Counted from the first letter of the stretch, positions 15,768 through 25,327 are shown. The stretch: DNA of 33,790 bases from Actinomycetota bacterium (GCA_027729805.1 JAQCEO010000018.1:1-33790); one strand, 5' to 3'. The notes: generated by a model from the letters alone, not told the origin. Numbers and translations are program-made.

Positions 15768-16144
15768 AGCACCTGCGCTCGGACCGTGGGGCCGCAACGC
15801 TTTGGTCCCTAGTCCTAACTTTTATGTTGCTGCTTAGTGGCTCTGTCGCCATGGCCACCGGTCAAATCGCGGTGGCCCGTCAGCAGGCCAGCGTGGCGAT
15901 GGACCTTGCGGCCCTCGCCGGTGCCCAGTCAACTGACCAGTCAAGTGACCAACAATGCGGCCAGGCCCAACTCATTGCGCAGGCCAATGGTGCGGTGCTG
16001 ATCGGGTGCTATCTCGATCGCGGTGATGTGGTTGTCAGCGGCACGGTGCCGGCGCCGGGGATAGTGCAGAGGCTATTTGACTTCCTAGGCCGCCCATTTG
16101 CCGGTATCGCGGCTAGTTCCCGGGCTGGTCAGCCCGAGCAATAG
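15764..16144 (+). CDS. Rv3654c-like TadE-like protein
   Basis: A 126-aa protein with LRSDRGAATLWSLVLTFMLLL at the N-terminus (G before AATLW, then a membrane helix). It matches the actinobacterial family described as the TadE-like protein of the helicase/secretion neighbourhood. The segment VARQQASVAMDLAALAGAQ is shared with TadG-type minor pilins, and two cysteines (about 64 and 80) could form a disulfide outside the cell. I take GTG 15764, which gives the operon's usual GTGA overlap, over TTG 15761. The helicase that often neighbours this gene is not here. Confidence 0.75.
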   Translation: MKHLRSDRGAATLWSLVLTFMLLLSGSVAMATGQIAVARQQASVAMDLAALAGAQSTDQSSDQQCGQAQLIAQANGAVLIGCYLDRGDVVVSGTVPAPGIVQRLFDFLGRPFAGIAASSRAGQPEQ

Positions 16145-16162
16145 CCTGCGACGGCAGCGCCC

Positions 16163-16516
16163 ATGTGTCACAGTGGGCGCGTGGATTTCGCCGTGCACTC
16201 ACGTGAAGTAGGTCCCGCGACCGTGATCGCAGTCAGCGGTGAGCTGGACATCCATACCGCACCTGATCTAGCAGAGGTGCTTAGCCCGGCCCTGGCGGCC
16301 GGCCAGCCGGTGGTGGTTGACCTAACCGATGTCACTTTCATGGACTCATCGGGGTTGAGCGTTTTCGTCACCGCTCTAAAGCGGGCCCGCGAGGCCGGTA
16401 CTTCGCTGGGCTTGGTGATAGCCGAGCCTCGGGTCATGCGGGTGTTCTCGATCACCGGTATCGATACCCTGATCGACATTCATGCCACGCTGGATTCGGC
16501 CCTCGCGGCCACTTAG
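16163..16516 (+). CDS. STAS-domain anti-sigma factor antagonist (BldG-like)
   Basis: A 117-aa single-domain STAS protein. GELDIHTAPDL lies at about residues 28-38 and VVVDLTDVTFMDSSGLSVFV at about 51-70; in MDSSGL the Ser in the DSSG context is the residue phosphorylated in SpoIIAA/BldG relatives. Such proteins bind and sequester an anti-sigma kinase when unphosphorylated. In S. coelicolor bldG occupies the same place before hppA and topA, but there an anti-sigma factor gene follows; here hppA begins 86 bp later. ATG 16163 is used; GTG 16181 is also possible because the STAS core starts there. Confidence 0.85.
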   Translation: MCHSGRVDFAVHSREVGPATVIAVSGELDIHTAPDLAEVLSPALAAGQPVVVDLTDVTFMDSSGLSVFVTALKRAREAGTSLGLVIAEPRVMRVFSITGIDTLIDIHATLDSALAAT

Positions 16517-16602
16517 CGCACCTGTTCGACCGATTGGGAAGCCCCTTGCGTAGACTCCGCCCGTTCCCTTAGTCCCAGCTGTCCCGGTAGGTCAGGAGAC
16601 CC

Positions 16603-18924
16603 ATGATTGAGTTATCTGGCGCCAACATGACCCTCGTTGTCATTGTTGCCGTCATTGCGTTGGCCGCACTATTCGTGGCAGCCGTTCTCGTCCGCCAGGT
16701 CCTGTCAGCAAGTGAAGGCACCGATCGCATGAAGGAGATCGCGGGCGCGATCCAAGAGGGCGCATCTGCATATCTCACTCGCCAGTTCAAGACCCTCGCG
16801 ATTTTCGCGGTCATCGTCTTTTTTGTCCTGTTCCTGCTCCCGGCCGAAACCACCAGTGAGCGCATCGGCCGCAGCATCTTCTTCCTGGTCGGTGCCGTGT
16901 TCTCCGGCACCACCGGCTACATCGGTATGTGGCTCGCGGTGCGGGGCAACGTGCGCGTGGCCGCCGCCGCAAATGACGCTGGCGGTGAGCAGAAGGCCAT
17001 GAAGATTGCCTTCCGCACCGGTGGGGTGGCCGGCATGTTCACGGTGGGCCTGGGCCTTTTTGGCGCCGCCCTCGTAGTTCTTGTGTATAAAGGTGAAGCA
17101 CCGAAGGTTCTTGAAGGGTTCGGCTTTGGCGCCGCGCTGCTCGCCATGTTCATGCGGGTCGGCGGCGGTATCTTCACCAAGGCAGCCGACGTCGGCGCTG
17201 ACCTGGTCGGCAAAGTCGAGCAGGGTATCCCTGAGGACGACCCACGCAACGCGGCAACGATCGCCGATAACGTCGGCGATAACGTCGGCGACTGCGCAGG
17301 TATGGCAGCTGACCTCTTCGAGTCCTATGCCGTCACTTTGGTCGCCGCCCTGATTTTGGGTAAGGCAGCTTTTGGCGAACTCGGCCTGGTGCTGCCATTG
17401 ATCATCCCGGCAATCGGTGTGCTCACCGCGGTCATCGGCATCTTCGCCGTCTCACCGCGCGCCAGCGATCGTTCGGGCATGACCGCCATCAACCGCGGGT
17501 TCTTTATCTCCGCGGTGATATCTGCGGTACTTGTTGTCGTCGCGGTCTTTGTGTGGGTGCCGGGCGATTGGGCTGGCATCGAATCACTCGGCGGTATCGC
17601 TGCGGATCTGACGGGTGCATCACTTAACCCACGGGTATTCGTAATCGGCGCGGTATTCATCGGCATCGCACTCGCGGCGTTGATCCAGCAGCTAACGGCG
17701 TACTTCACCGAGACAAATCGCCGCCCGGTCGATGATGTCGCAAAGACCTCTATGACCGGCCCGGCCACCGTGATCTTGTCGGGTATTTCCCTGGGCCTCG
17801 AATCGGCTGTCTACTCGGCGCTGTTGATTGGCGCCGCGGTCTACGGAGCGTTCTTGCTCGGTGGCGGCGTGGTGCTGCTCAGCCTGTTTGCCATCGCCCT
17901 TGCCGGCACCGGACTGCTGACCACCGTCGGCGTCATCGTCTCGATGGACACCTTCGGCCCGGTATCTGACAACGCTCAGGGCATCGCGGAGATGTCCGGT
18001 GATGTGCGCGGCGAAGGTGCCGCGGTTCTTACCCGCCTAGACGCGATCGGTAACTCTACCAAGGCCATCACCAAGGGCATTGCTATCGCAACCGCGGTAC
18101 TTGCTGCGACCGCGCTGTTTGGCGCCTTCCGCGACACGGTTATTGCCGCGGCGAAGAGCACCGGCTGGGAGCCGAGCATGCTCGCCGATGGTCTGGGCAA
18201 GGTTGTTCCAGATGGCTATCAGTTCTTCGGTGTCCTTGATGTCGCATCGCCGGCCAACCTCGTTGGTTTGATCATCGGCGCCGCGGTCGTCTTCTTGTTC
18301 TCTGGATTGGCGATCAATGCGGTGTCGCGCGCCGCTGGCGCGGTCATCTTCGAGGTGCGCCGCCAGTTCCGCGATATCCCCGGCATCATGGAAGGCACCA
18401 CCAAGCCGGAGTACGCCAAGGTCGTTGACATCGTCACGCGTGATTCACTGCGTGAGCTCGTCACTCCAGGCCTACTCGCGGTGCTCACCCCGATTGCCGT
18501 TGGTTTCGGCCTTGGGGTCGGTGCACTGGGTGCTTATCTTGCGGGCACCATCGCAACCGGCGTGCTGATGGCGGTGTTCTTGTCCAACTCCGGTGGGGCT
18601 TGGGATAACGCCAAGAAGTACGTTGAGGACGGGCATTTCGGGGGCAAGGGTTCCGAAGCCCACACCGCTACCGTCGTCGGCGATACCGTCGGCGATCCAT
18701 TCAAGGACACCGCTGGCCCGGCCATCAACCCGCTGATCAAGGTCATGAACCTGGTTGCGTTGTTGATCGCGCCGGCCATCGTCACCATGTCACTTGGCAC
18801 GTCGGCGAATACCACCTTGCGGTGGACGATCGCGCTGGTAGCAGCGGCCATCGTCATTGTCTCGGTTGTAATCTCCAAGCGGCGACCGATTGCGGTCGGG
18901 GACCAGGCGGCGGCAGCGAGTTAG
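16603..18924 (+). CDS. hppA: membrane-bound proton-pumping pyrophosphatase, K+-independent type
   Basis: A 773-aa integral membrane enzyme with about 16 helices that couples hydrolysis of pyrophosphate to proton export. Substrate motifs are DVGADLVGKVE, the nearby DDPRNAATIADNVGDNVGDCAG, and GDTVGDPFKDTAGPAINPLIK near the C-terminus. GNSTKAITKG carries Lys where K+-dependent enzymes have Ala, which marks the K+-independent H+-pumping subfamily. ATG 16603 follows AGGAG at the usual distance. Two hairpins after the stop probably end the transcript. A TAGACT -10-like box lies at 16551, but no -35 is clear. Confidence 0.96.
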   Translation: MIELSGANMTLVVIVAVIALAALFVAAVLVRQVLSASEGTDRMKEIAGAIQEGASAYLTRQFKTLAIFAVIVFFVLFLLPAETTSERIGRSIFFLVGAVFSGTTGYIGMWLAVRGNVRVAAAANDAGGEQKAMKIAFRTGGVAGMFTVGLGLFGAALVVLVYKGEAPKVLEGFGFGAALLAMFMRVGGGIFTKAADVGADLVGKVEQGIPEDDPRNAATIADNVGDNVGDCAGMAADLFESYAVTLVAALILGKAAFGELGLVLPLIIPAIGVLTAVIGIFAVSPRASDRSGMTAINRGFFISAVISAVLVVVAVFVWVPGDWAGIESLGGIAADLTGASLNPRVFVIGAVFIGIALAALIQQLTAYFTETNRRPVDDVAKTSMTGPATVILSGISLGLESAVYSALLIGAAVYGAFLLGGGVVLLSLFAIALAGTGLLTTVGVIVSMDTFGPVSDNAQGIAEMSGDVRGEGAAVLTRLDAIGNSTKAITKGIAIATAVLAATALFGAFRDTVIAAAKSTGWEPSMLADGLGKVVPDGYQFFGVLDVASPANLVGLIIGAAVVFLFSGLAINAVSRAAGAVIFEVRRQFRDIPGIMEGTTKPEYAKVVDIVTRDSLRELVTPGLLAVLTPIAVGFGLGVGALGAYLAGTIATGVLMAVFLSNSGGAWDNAKKYVEDGHFGGKGSEAHTATVVGDTVGDPFKDTAGPAINPLIKVMNLVALLIAPAIVTMSLGTSANTTLRWTIALVAAAIVIVSVVISKRRPIAVGDQAAAAS

Positions 18925-18939
18925 TCGTGACCCGCGTGG

Positions 18940-18973
18940 CCGCCCTGTGTTCCGGTATCCGGACGCAGGGCGG
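18940..18973 (+). terminator. terminator hairpin after hppA
   Basis: CCGCCCTG (18940-18947) pairs with CAGGGCGG (18966-18973), with an inner TCCGG/CCGGA helix and a TAT loop. It starts 16 nt after the hppA stop. No long T-tract follows, as is common for GC-rich intrinsic terminators. Confidence 0.7.
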
Positions 18974-18980
18974 TTAGCTG

Positions 18981-19002
18981 CGCTCCCCCTTTAGGGGGAG
19001 CG
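18981..19002 (+). terminator. second, perfect 9-bp hairpin after hppA
   Basis: CGCTCCCCC (18981-18989) and GGGGGAGCG (18994-19002) form a perfect stem with a TTTA loop, 7 nt after the first hairpin. It may back up the terminator, or shield the topA leader. Confidence 0.6.
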
Positions 19003-19104
19003 AGGGCCAGTGGACTACGGGGTGGGGGCGGATGGATTTGACTTTGGGGGCTGGCTTAGCGTCAGACTCCGCCCAAGGCCGTATCGGCCGGGGGTGAGGA
19101 AAGG

Positions 19105-21816
19105 GTGACTGTGTCAGGCAAAACCTTGGTGATCGTTGAATCACCAGCGAAGGCGAAGAAGATTGCCGGCTATCTGGGGGCCGGCTATACCGTCTTGGCC
19201 TCGGTCGGACATATTCGCGATCTGGCCGTCAAAGCCTCCCAATTACCCGAAGCGGACCGCAAAAAGCCCTGGGCCAAGTATGCCGTCAATGTTGACGACG
19301 AGTTCCAGCCGTTCTACGTCGTTCATGAGTCAAAGAAGGCGACCATCGCCGAACTTAAGCGGGCGCTGAAAGGCGCAGATGATCTCCTGCTCGCGACCGA
19401 CGAGGACCGCGAGGGTGAAGCCATCTCCTGGCACCTGCTCGAGGTACTTCGGCCCAAGGTGCCGGTCCACCGCATGGTCTTCAACGAGATCACCCCCGAT
19501 GCCATCCGCGAGGCGGTAGCGAATCCACGTGACCTAGACATGGCACTGGTCGAGGCGCAGGAGACCCGCCGGATCGTCGATCGTCTCTACGGCTACCCGG
19601 TGTCTGAAGTGCTCTGGAAGAAGATCGGCCGTGACGCTAGGTCAGCTGGTCGGGTGCAGTCGATTGCAGTGCGACTTGTTGTGGACCGTGAACGTGAACG
19701 CATCGCATTTCGCGCTGCGGGGTATTGGGATATTGAGGGCACTTTCACCCCCGGTGGCTTTGATGCCAGGTTAACAAGTGTCGACGGGGTCCGCGTTGCT
19801 ACTGGCCGGGACTTCGATGAACTCGGGGCACTTAAAGCCAAGGACTTGATCCTGCTTGATGAAAAAGCAGTTCAGGAGCTAGTTGTCGGGTTGGCGGATG
19901 TCGCGTTCACGGTGCGCTCGGTGGCGCAAAAGCCAAGTGAGCGGACACCTAAGGCACCTTTTATTACTTCGACATTGCAGCAGGAGGCGTCTAACCACCT
20001 GCGCTGGGGCGCCCAACGCACGATGCGCATTGCGCAGAGCCTCTACGAAAACGGTTACATCACTTATATGCGTACCGACTCCGTGCATCTATCCGATCAG
20101 GCGATTAGTGCGGCGCGTAGTCAGGCCCGCGACTTGTACGGCGCGCAGTACGTGCCAAATGCTCCTCGCAAATATGCCAGCAAGGTGAAAAATGCCCAAG
20201 AAGCCCATGAGGCGGTGCGCCCATCGGGTGATTCATTCCGCACCCCGGGAGAGGTATCGGGTGAGCTAAACGCTGATGAGTTCGCGCTCTACGACCTTAT
20301 CTGGAAACGCACCGTGGCATCACAGATGGTAAATGCGAAAGTTGCCACCACCACTGTCAAGTTTGGTGCGGTGACTAAGTCCGGTACCGACGCGGAGTTC
20401 ACCGCGTCAGGCACCGTGGTTGTCTTCCCCGGCTTTTATGCGGCGCTCAAAGATGTCGCTGACGATTCGAATGAGGATGACCGCGAACGTGAGCTGCCGA
20501 GCATGTCTGAAGGCCAAGCCATCAAGGCGACAAACCTGGCGGCTTCCTCACACAGCACGAGTCCACCGGCGCGTTTCACCGAGGCGAAACTTGTGCAGCG
20601 CCTTGAGGAGTTAGGCATCGGTCGCCCGTCTACCTACGCATCCATCATGTCGACGATCATTGATCGAGGTTATGTCTGGAAAAAGGGCTCGGCTCTGGTG
20701 CCCAGCTTCACCGCGTTCTCAGTAGTGCGATTACTAGAAGAGCACTTCGAAGCCTTGGTTGATTATCAGTTCACCGCGAACATGGAAGACGTCCTTGACC
20801 TAATCGCCAATGGTGAATCAGATCGGTTGCAGCAGTTGCGGGCATTTTGGCGAGGCGGGGAAAGTGTTTCCGGGCCGTTCCCGGGCATTAAGCCACTCAC
20901 CGAGGATCTGTCGGCAATCGATGCACGTGAAATTGCCACCAGCCCGATTGAGGGCACCGATGCCACCCTTCGCGTTGGCCGCTATGGCGCTTATGTCGAA
21001 CGCGGCGAGGAGCGGGCGAATATCCCGATCGGGTTAGCGCCCGATGAGTTGACGGCCCAAAAAGCCGAAGAACTATTGGCGATGCCGTCAGGTGATCGTG
21101 AACTTGGGGTTGACCCAGATACCGGCCTGGACATCGTGGCCAAGACCGGGCGCTACGGCCCTTACTTCACCGAAGTACTGCCGGAGGGCTCGCCCAAGTC
21201 AGCGAAGCCGAGAACTGCCTCGCTGTTCTCGGACATGACCTTGGACACCGTGAACCTTGAAGACGCGCTTCGCCTCTTGAGTTTGCCGCGTGTCGTTGGT
21301 GTCGACTCCGCAACCAGTGAAGACATCACGGCGCAAAATGGTCGCTACGGTGCGTACCTGATGCGCGGCACCGACTCCAGATCACTGGCAGGTGAAGCCG
21401 AGATATTCACCGTCACCTTGGAGCAAGCATTAGCCCTTTACGCCCAGCCCAAGCAACGGCGCGGCCGCGGCCAAGCGGCGGCACCTATTCGTGAAGTTGG
21501 TAACGACCCGACCACCGGCCTGCCGATCGTGGTGCGCGAAGGCCGCTTTGGACTTTATGTCACCGACGGGGCGACTAATGCCTCCCTGCGCACCGCCGAT
21601 GACCCGGCAACCATTTCGGTGGACCGAGCCAGCGATCTGCTGTCCGAGCGTCGCTCGCGCATCGCACTCGATGGTGGCGTTAAGAAGACCACGAAGCGGG
21701 TGGTGAAGAAGGGTGCCAGTAAGGCGGCGAAGAGGGCGGCCACCAAGCGCACCGCCAAGAAGCCGAATAAGAAGGCGATCAAGCGCGCGGCCCTAACACC
21801 GGCGGGTTCGCGGTAA
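19105..21816 (+). CDS. topA: DNA topoisomerase I (type IA)
   Basis: A 903-aa type IA topoisomerase that relaxes negative supercoils. The TOPRIM domain begins at TLVIVESPAKAKKI (about 8-21) and holds DEDREGEA (about 98-105). The active-site Tyr is in YITYMRTDS (about 317). The C-terminal half has actinobacterial repeats with GRYGAYV/GRYGPYF blocks instead of zinc fingers, ending in a lysine-rich tail from about 855, as in mycobacterial and streptomycete TopA. GTG 19105 has GAGGAAAGG upstream. tmk and holB follow with 2-nt spacing and a GTGA overlap, so the three probably form one operon. Confidence 0.96.
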   Translation: MTVSGKTLVIVESPAKAKKIAGYLGAGYTVLASVGHIRDLAVKASQLPEADRKKPWAKYAVNVDDEFQPFYVVHESKKATIAELKRALKGADDLLLATDEDREGEAISWHLLEVLRPKVPVHRMVFNEITPDAIREAVANPRDLDMALVEAQETRRIVDRLYGYPVSEVLWKKIGRDARSAGRVQSIAVRLVVDRERERIAFRAAGYWDIEGTFTPGGFDARLTSVDGVRVATGRDFDELGALKAKDLILLDEKAVQELVVGLADVAFTVRSVAQKPSERTPKAPFITSTLQQEASNHLRWGAQRTMRIAQSLYENGYITYMRTDSVHLSDQAISAARSQARDLYGAQYVPNAPRKYASKVKNAQEAHEAVRPSGDSFRTPGEVSGELNADEFALYDLIWKRTVASQMVNAKVATTTVKFGAVTKSGTDAEFTASGTVVVFPGFYAALKDVADDSNEDDRERELPSMSEGQAIKATNLAASSHSTSPPARFTEAKLVQRLEELGIGRPSTYASIMSTIIDRGYVWKKGSALVPSFTAFSVVRLLEEHFEALVDYQFTANMEDVLDLIANGESDRLQQLRAFWRGGESVSGPFPGIKPLTEDLSAIDAREIATSPIEGTDATLRVGRYGAYVERGEERANIPIGLAPDELTAQKAEELLAMPSGDRELGVDPDTGLDIVAKTGRYGPYFTEVLPEGSPKSAKPRTASLFSDMTLDTVNLEDALRLLSLPRVVGVDSATSEDITAQNGRYGAYLMRGTDSRSLAGEAEIFTVTLEQALALYAQPKQRRGRGQAAAPIREVGNDPTTGLPIVVREGRFGLYVTDGATNASLRTADDPATISVDRASDLLSERRSRIALDGGVKKTTKRVVKKGASKAAKRAATKRTAKKPNKKAIKRAALTPAGSR

Positions 21817-21818
21817 TC

Positions 21819-22445
21819 ATGCTCGCCAAGCCTGGTGCGTTAATTGCCTTTGAAGGCGGCGAGGGCGCCGGCAAGTCAACTCAGGAACACCTGCTCGCCG
21901 AGCACCTCATCGCGGCTGGCCACGAGGTCGTGCGCACCCGTGAACCCGGTGGCACTCCGGCGGCTGAGGCAATGCGCAATATCCTGCTCAGCCCGCAGTT
22001 CGTGGGCCTTGACGCCAGGTCGGAAGCCTTGCTATTTGCGGCATCGCGCGGGGACCACGTGGCGCGCGTCATCCGTCCGGCACTTGATCGGGGGGCTGTC
22101 GTAGTTTGTGACCGGTATCTTGATTCATCGGTTGCCTATCAAGGCTACGGCCGAGATCTAGGTGCCGAAAAAGTTCGCGACCTAAGTTTGTGGGCAACGA
22201 ACAACCTGCTCCCTGATCTTACAATCGTGCTGGATATTGATCCGTTGCTTGGCCTTACTCGAATCACCGATCCAGATCGACTGGAGGCTGAACCTATTGA
22301 CTACCACGTGCGCGTTCGGGCCGCCTTCTTGGAGATCGCCAACACTGACCCGGGTCGTTACCTGGTTATTGATGCAACCTTGCCGGAGAGTGAGATAGCC
22401 GGTGTCATCGCTGGGCGCGTTGACCGGTTACTGATACCAAGGTGA
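21819..22445 (+). CDS. tmk: thymidylate kinase
   Basis: A 208-aa dTMP kinase forming dTDP for DNA synthesis. The P-loop is FEGGEGAGKSTQ (about 9-20), REPGGTP binds substrate (about 43-49), CDRYLDSSVAYQGYGR is the DR(Y/H) motif (about 95-110), and a LID segment near DRLEAE follows. Length is normal. ATG 21819 is 2 nt after the topA stop and the stop overlaps holB. The order topA-tmk-holB is the same as in Streptomyces. Confidence 0.95.
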   Translation: MLAKPGALIAFEGGEGAGKSTQEHLLAEHLIAAGHEVVRTREPGGTPAAEAMRNILLSPQFVGLDARSEALLFAASRGDHVARVIRPALDRGAVVVCDRYLDSSVAYQGYGRDLGAEKVRDLSLWATNNLLPDLTIVLDIDPLLGLTRITDPDRLEAEPIDYHVRVRAAFLEIANTDPGRYLVIDATLPESEIAGVIAGRVDRLLIPR

Positions 22446-23635
22446 GCATCTGGGACGCCCTTGTTGGCCAAGATGAGGTGGTAGCACAACTTGAGCGGGC
22501 GGTAGCCGGTGCTGAATTGCTGACCCGAGGTGAACCGGGGCCGGGGATGACCCACGCTTGGCTATTCACCGGGCCACCAGGGTCGGGTCGGTCAACCGCG
22601 GCCACCTGCTTTGGGGCGGCACTGGTTTGCCCCGAAGGTGGCTGCGGGGTCTGCCAGGCTTGCCGCAATGCTCCCTTGGGTGGGCATTTCGATGTTGACG
22701 TTATCCGCCCCGAGGGCCTGAGCTACAGCGTTGATGAGGCCCGCGAGTTGGTGAAGCAGGCGGCTATGTCACCAACGAGCAGTCATTGGCATGTAGTAAT
22801 AGTCGAAGATGCTGATCGCTTAACCGATCAAGCGGTAAACGTGTTGCTGAAGTCGATCGAGGAGCCACCGCCTCGCACCATCTGGCTGCTATGTGCGCCA
22901 AGTGTCGAAGACGTGCCCCCGACGATAGTTTCCAGAACTCGTCACCTGCCACTGCGCACGCCATCAACAGGTGAGGTTGCTAAAGCACTCACCGATCGGC
23001 ACGGAGTAGATGGCGCGATTGCGGCATTTGCCGCTCGTGCATCCCAAGGTCATATTGGCCGGGCTCGGGCCCTTGCCACCGATGAGCATGCCCGCATTCG
23101 CCGGGCAGAAGTCCTTCGGGTGCCACTTGAACTGCGCGATTTAAATTCCTGCTTTATCTGTGCCGCGAATATCTTGGAAGCTGCGTCGGCTGACGCCGAC
23201 GCCATCACGGCTCCACTTAATCAGGCCGAGATTGAAGACCTTGATACCAGTTACGGAGTCGGTGGATCGGCGGCAATCAAGGGCCAACTCAAGCGATCTC
23301 GCGATGCGGCGTTGAAAGATCTGACGAAACGGCAAAAGACGCGCAGCACCCGCACGGTTCGTGATCAAGTTGATCGGGCACTACTTGACCTGCTCGGGCT
23401 CCACCGAGATGTGCTGGTTATTCAATTAGATGCTGTCGTCCCGTTGATCAACGAGGAGATGCGGCCCCAGATTCAGCAGTTAGCCGCCAACAGCACGGCC
23501 AACGACACCGGCCGCCGCCTCGGTGCTATCAACTACGCGCGCGCCCAGATTCAAGCGGGTGTCACCCCGTTGATCGGGTTGGAATCATTGATGGTTGAAA
23601 TCAAGGATCCTTGGATCCGCGCTGCTTCCGCTTAG
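22442..23635 (+). CDS. holB: DNA polymerase III subunit delta-prime
   Basis: A 397-aa clamp-loader AAA+ subunit. Walker A is GPPGSGRST (about 40-48, Arg in place of the usual Lys, as in many delta-prime subunits). The zinc module is CPEGGCGVCQACRNA (about 60-74), the Walker B-like segment is VVIVEDADRLT, and VSRTRHL stands in the position of sensor/arginine-finger SRC. GTG 22442 overlaps the tmk stop. The altered Walker A Lys fits the known non-hydrolysing role of delta-prime. Confidence 0.93.
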   Translation: MSIWDALVGQDEVVAQLERAVAGAELLTRGEPGPGMTHAWLFTGPPGSGRSTAATCFGAALVCPEGGCGVCQACRNAPLGGHFDVDVIRPEGLSYSVDEARELVKQAAMSPTSSHWHVVIVEDADRLTDQAVNVLLKSIEEPPPRTIWLLCAPSVEDVPPTIVSRTRHLPLRTPSTGEVAKALTDRHGVDGAIAAFAARASQGHIGRARALATDEHARIRRAEVLRVPLELRDLNSCFICAANILEAASADADAITAPLNQAEIEDLDTSYGVGGSAAIKGQLKRSRDAALKDLTKRQKTRSTRTVRDQVDRALLDLLGLHRDVLVIQLDAVVPLINEEMRPQIQQLAANSTANDTGRRLGAINYARAQIQAGVTPLIGLESLMVEIKDPWIRAASA

Positions 23636-23679
23636 CTGCGTAGGTGGGCGCAGGATTTGTGCAGATAGGCCCTCGGGTT

Positions 23680-25206
23680 ATGGTTCTAAGTATGTCTGTG
23701 CCCCGGTTATCAGTTCTGGTGCTCGCGATCACCATCTCGCTGACCTCGTGCGGATTCTTGAGCAGCCCAGAGGTCTCGCCCCCGAGTGCTAAATCCCCGG
23801 TAGCGCCAACGCCGGCGGGCCTAGAGTCGTTCTATACCCAGGAGGTAGTTTGGCGTAATTGCGGTGCTGCCGAGTGCGCAACGATTATCGTGCCGGTTGA
23901 TTATGCGGACCCCAAGGGCCCGACCACAAAACTTGCTATCACCAAGGTCAAGGCCAATGGTGAACCAATTGGTTCGCTGTTCGTTAACCCGGGTGGGCCC
24001 GGTGGTAGCGCATTTGACTATGCAAAAGCCGCTGATTACATCGTTAGCCCTGATATCCGCGATAACTACGACGTCGTCGGTGTTGACCCCCGAGGGGTCG
24101 CGCATAGCTCACCAATCACCTGCCTGACCGATCAGCAGCGCGACGAAATCCTTGAAATTGATGGCACACCAGACACCCCAAAGGAAGAACAGCAGGTGAT
24201 CGAGGTGGCGGCCGAGATCGGGCAGTCGTGCAAGGGAAAGGCAGGTGAACTTTTCGCTCATATGGGCACCATCGATGCCGCACGTGATCTGGATATTGCT
24301 CGCGCATTAGTAAATGACCCGGTGCTCAACTACCTAGGTAAGTCTTATGGCTCAGATATTGGCATTGTGTATTCGCAGTTGTTCCCGGCCAATGTTGGCC
24401 GGATAGTCCTGGATGGGATTCTGCCGCCGGACCTAACCTTGGAGGAGGTGTCGAAGGAGCAGGCCGAAGCCTTCGAGGTTGCCGTTGATGACTTTGCCGC
24501 CGATTGCGTAACCCAAAGTGACTGCCCATTTGTCGGCGACGGCCCATCGGTTGCTGACCAATTACGTGCCTGGTTGCAGGAGCTTGATTCAAAGCCACTC
24601 ACCTTTGAGGAACGCATCCTCAACGAGCCGGTTGCCGCCTACGCCCTGCTTTCCTACCTCTATTTCCCGCCGAGTGATTATGCGGAACTGCGCCCAGCAC
24701 TTAGTGCAGCAGTAGCCGACGGTAATGCCAAACCATTGTTCGAACTCCTCGATGCACGCATCAGCCGAGGGATCGACGGACGCTACCTCGACAACTCCAT
24801 CGACGCCTTCTACGCCGTTAGCTGCTTGGATCGTCCATTCTTAGGTGACAAGGCCAAAGTGCAGCAGCTGGCGAAGGAGTGGGCAGTTTCCGCACCAACA
24901 TTTGGTGTGGGTCAGGCGTGGGCCTTACTTACCTGCGCCGACTGGCCGGCTAAATCCGCCGACCAGCCGGTCGCGATCACCGCGAACCTGGCCCCGCCAA
25001 TGCTCATCGTGTCGACGAAGTATGACCCGGCGACCCCGTATCAATGGGGGCAGCGGGTGGCCGACCAGTTGGGAAATGCCCGCCTGATCACCTGGGATAA
25101 CCACCACCACACCGGCTATACCAATGGCTCGGAGTGCATTGACGCTGCGGTCGACACCTTCTGGCTGAGCGGTCAGTTGCCGGCCGCCGGAGTCGTCTGC
25201 GAGTAG
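23680..25206 (+). CDS. exported lipoprotein alpha/beta hydrolase, TAP-like protease
   Basis: A 508-aa protein of the tripeptidyl-aminopeptidase/Hip1 class (alpha/beta hydrolase with a C-terminal TAP-like domain). An N-terminal hydrophobic segment ends in the lipobox LTSC (Cys about 24), so it should be a membrane-anchored exported lipoprotein. NPGGPGGSAFDYA is the oxyanion-hole region, GKSYGSDIG gives the Ser nucleophile, STKYDPATP the Asp, and DNHHHTGY the His. ATG 23680 or ATG 23692 is likely; an upstream GTG at 23644 would spoil the signal peptide. A protease of this type follows holB in Streptomyces also. Confidence 0.88.
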   Translation: MVLSMSVPRLSVLVLAITISLTSCGFLSSPEVSPPSAKSPVAPTPAGLESFYTQEVVWRNCGAAECATIIVPVDYADPKGPTTKLAITKVKANGEPIGSLFVNPGGPGGSAFDYAKAADYIVSPDIRDNYDVVGVDPRGVAHSSPITCLTDQQRDEILEIDGTPDTPKEEQQVIEVAAEIGQSCKGKAGELFAHMGTIDAARDLDIARALVNDPVLNYLGKSYGSDIGIVYSQLFPANVGRIVLDGILPPDLTLEEVSKEQAEAFEVAVDDFAADCVTQSDCPFVGDGPSVADQLRAWLQELDSKPLTFEERILNEPVAAYALLSYLYFPPSDYAELRPALSAAVADGNAKPLFELLDARISRGIDGRYLDNSIDAFYAVSCLDRPFLGDKAKVQQLAKEWAVSAPTFGVGQAWALLTCADWPAKSADQPVAITANLAPPMLIVSTKYDPATPYQWGQRVADQLGNARLITWDNHHHTGYTNGSECIDAAVDTFWLSGQLPAAGVVCE

Positions 25207-25252
25207 GGGCGATCGGGCCTGCCGGTAGCATGGACAGGCTCGTCATGAGCAG

Positions 25253-25327
25253 GCCGCCTTAGCTCAGTGGTAGAGCAACGCACTCGTAATGCGTAGGTCC
25301 GGGGTTCAAATCCCCGAGGCGGCTCCA
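25253..25327 (+). tRNA. tRNA-Thr (anticodon CGT)
   Basis: Full cloverleaf: acceptor GCCGCCT/AGGCGGC, D-arm GCTC-AGTGGTA-GAGC, anticodon stem ACGCA/TGCGT with loop CTCGTAA (anticodon CGT, reads ACG), T-arm CGGGG-TTCAAAT-CCCCG, discriminator T and encoded CCA at 25325-25327. The 5' 66 or so bases downstream of 25259 overlap the 3' end of the integrase on the opposite strand, so the tRNA gene is the integration target. Confidence 0.97.
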
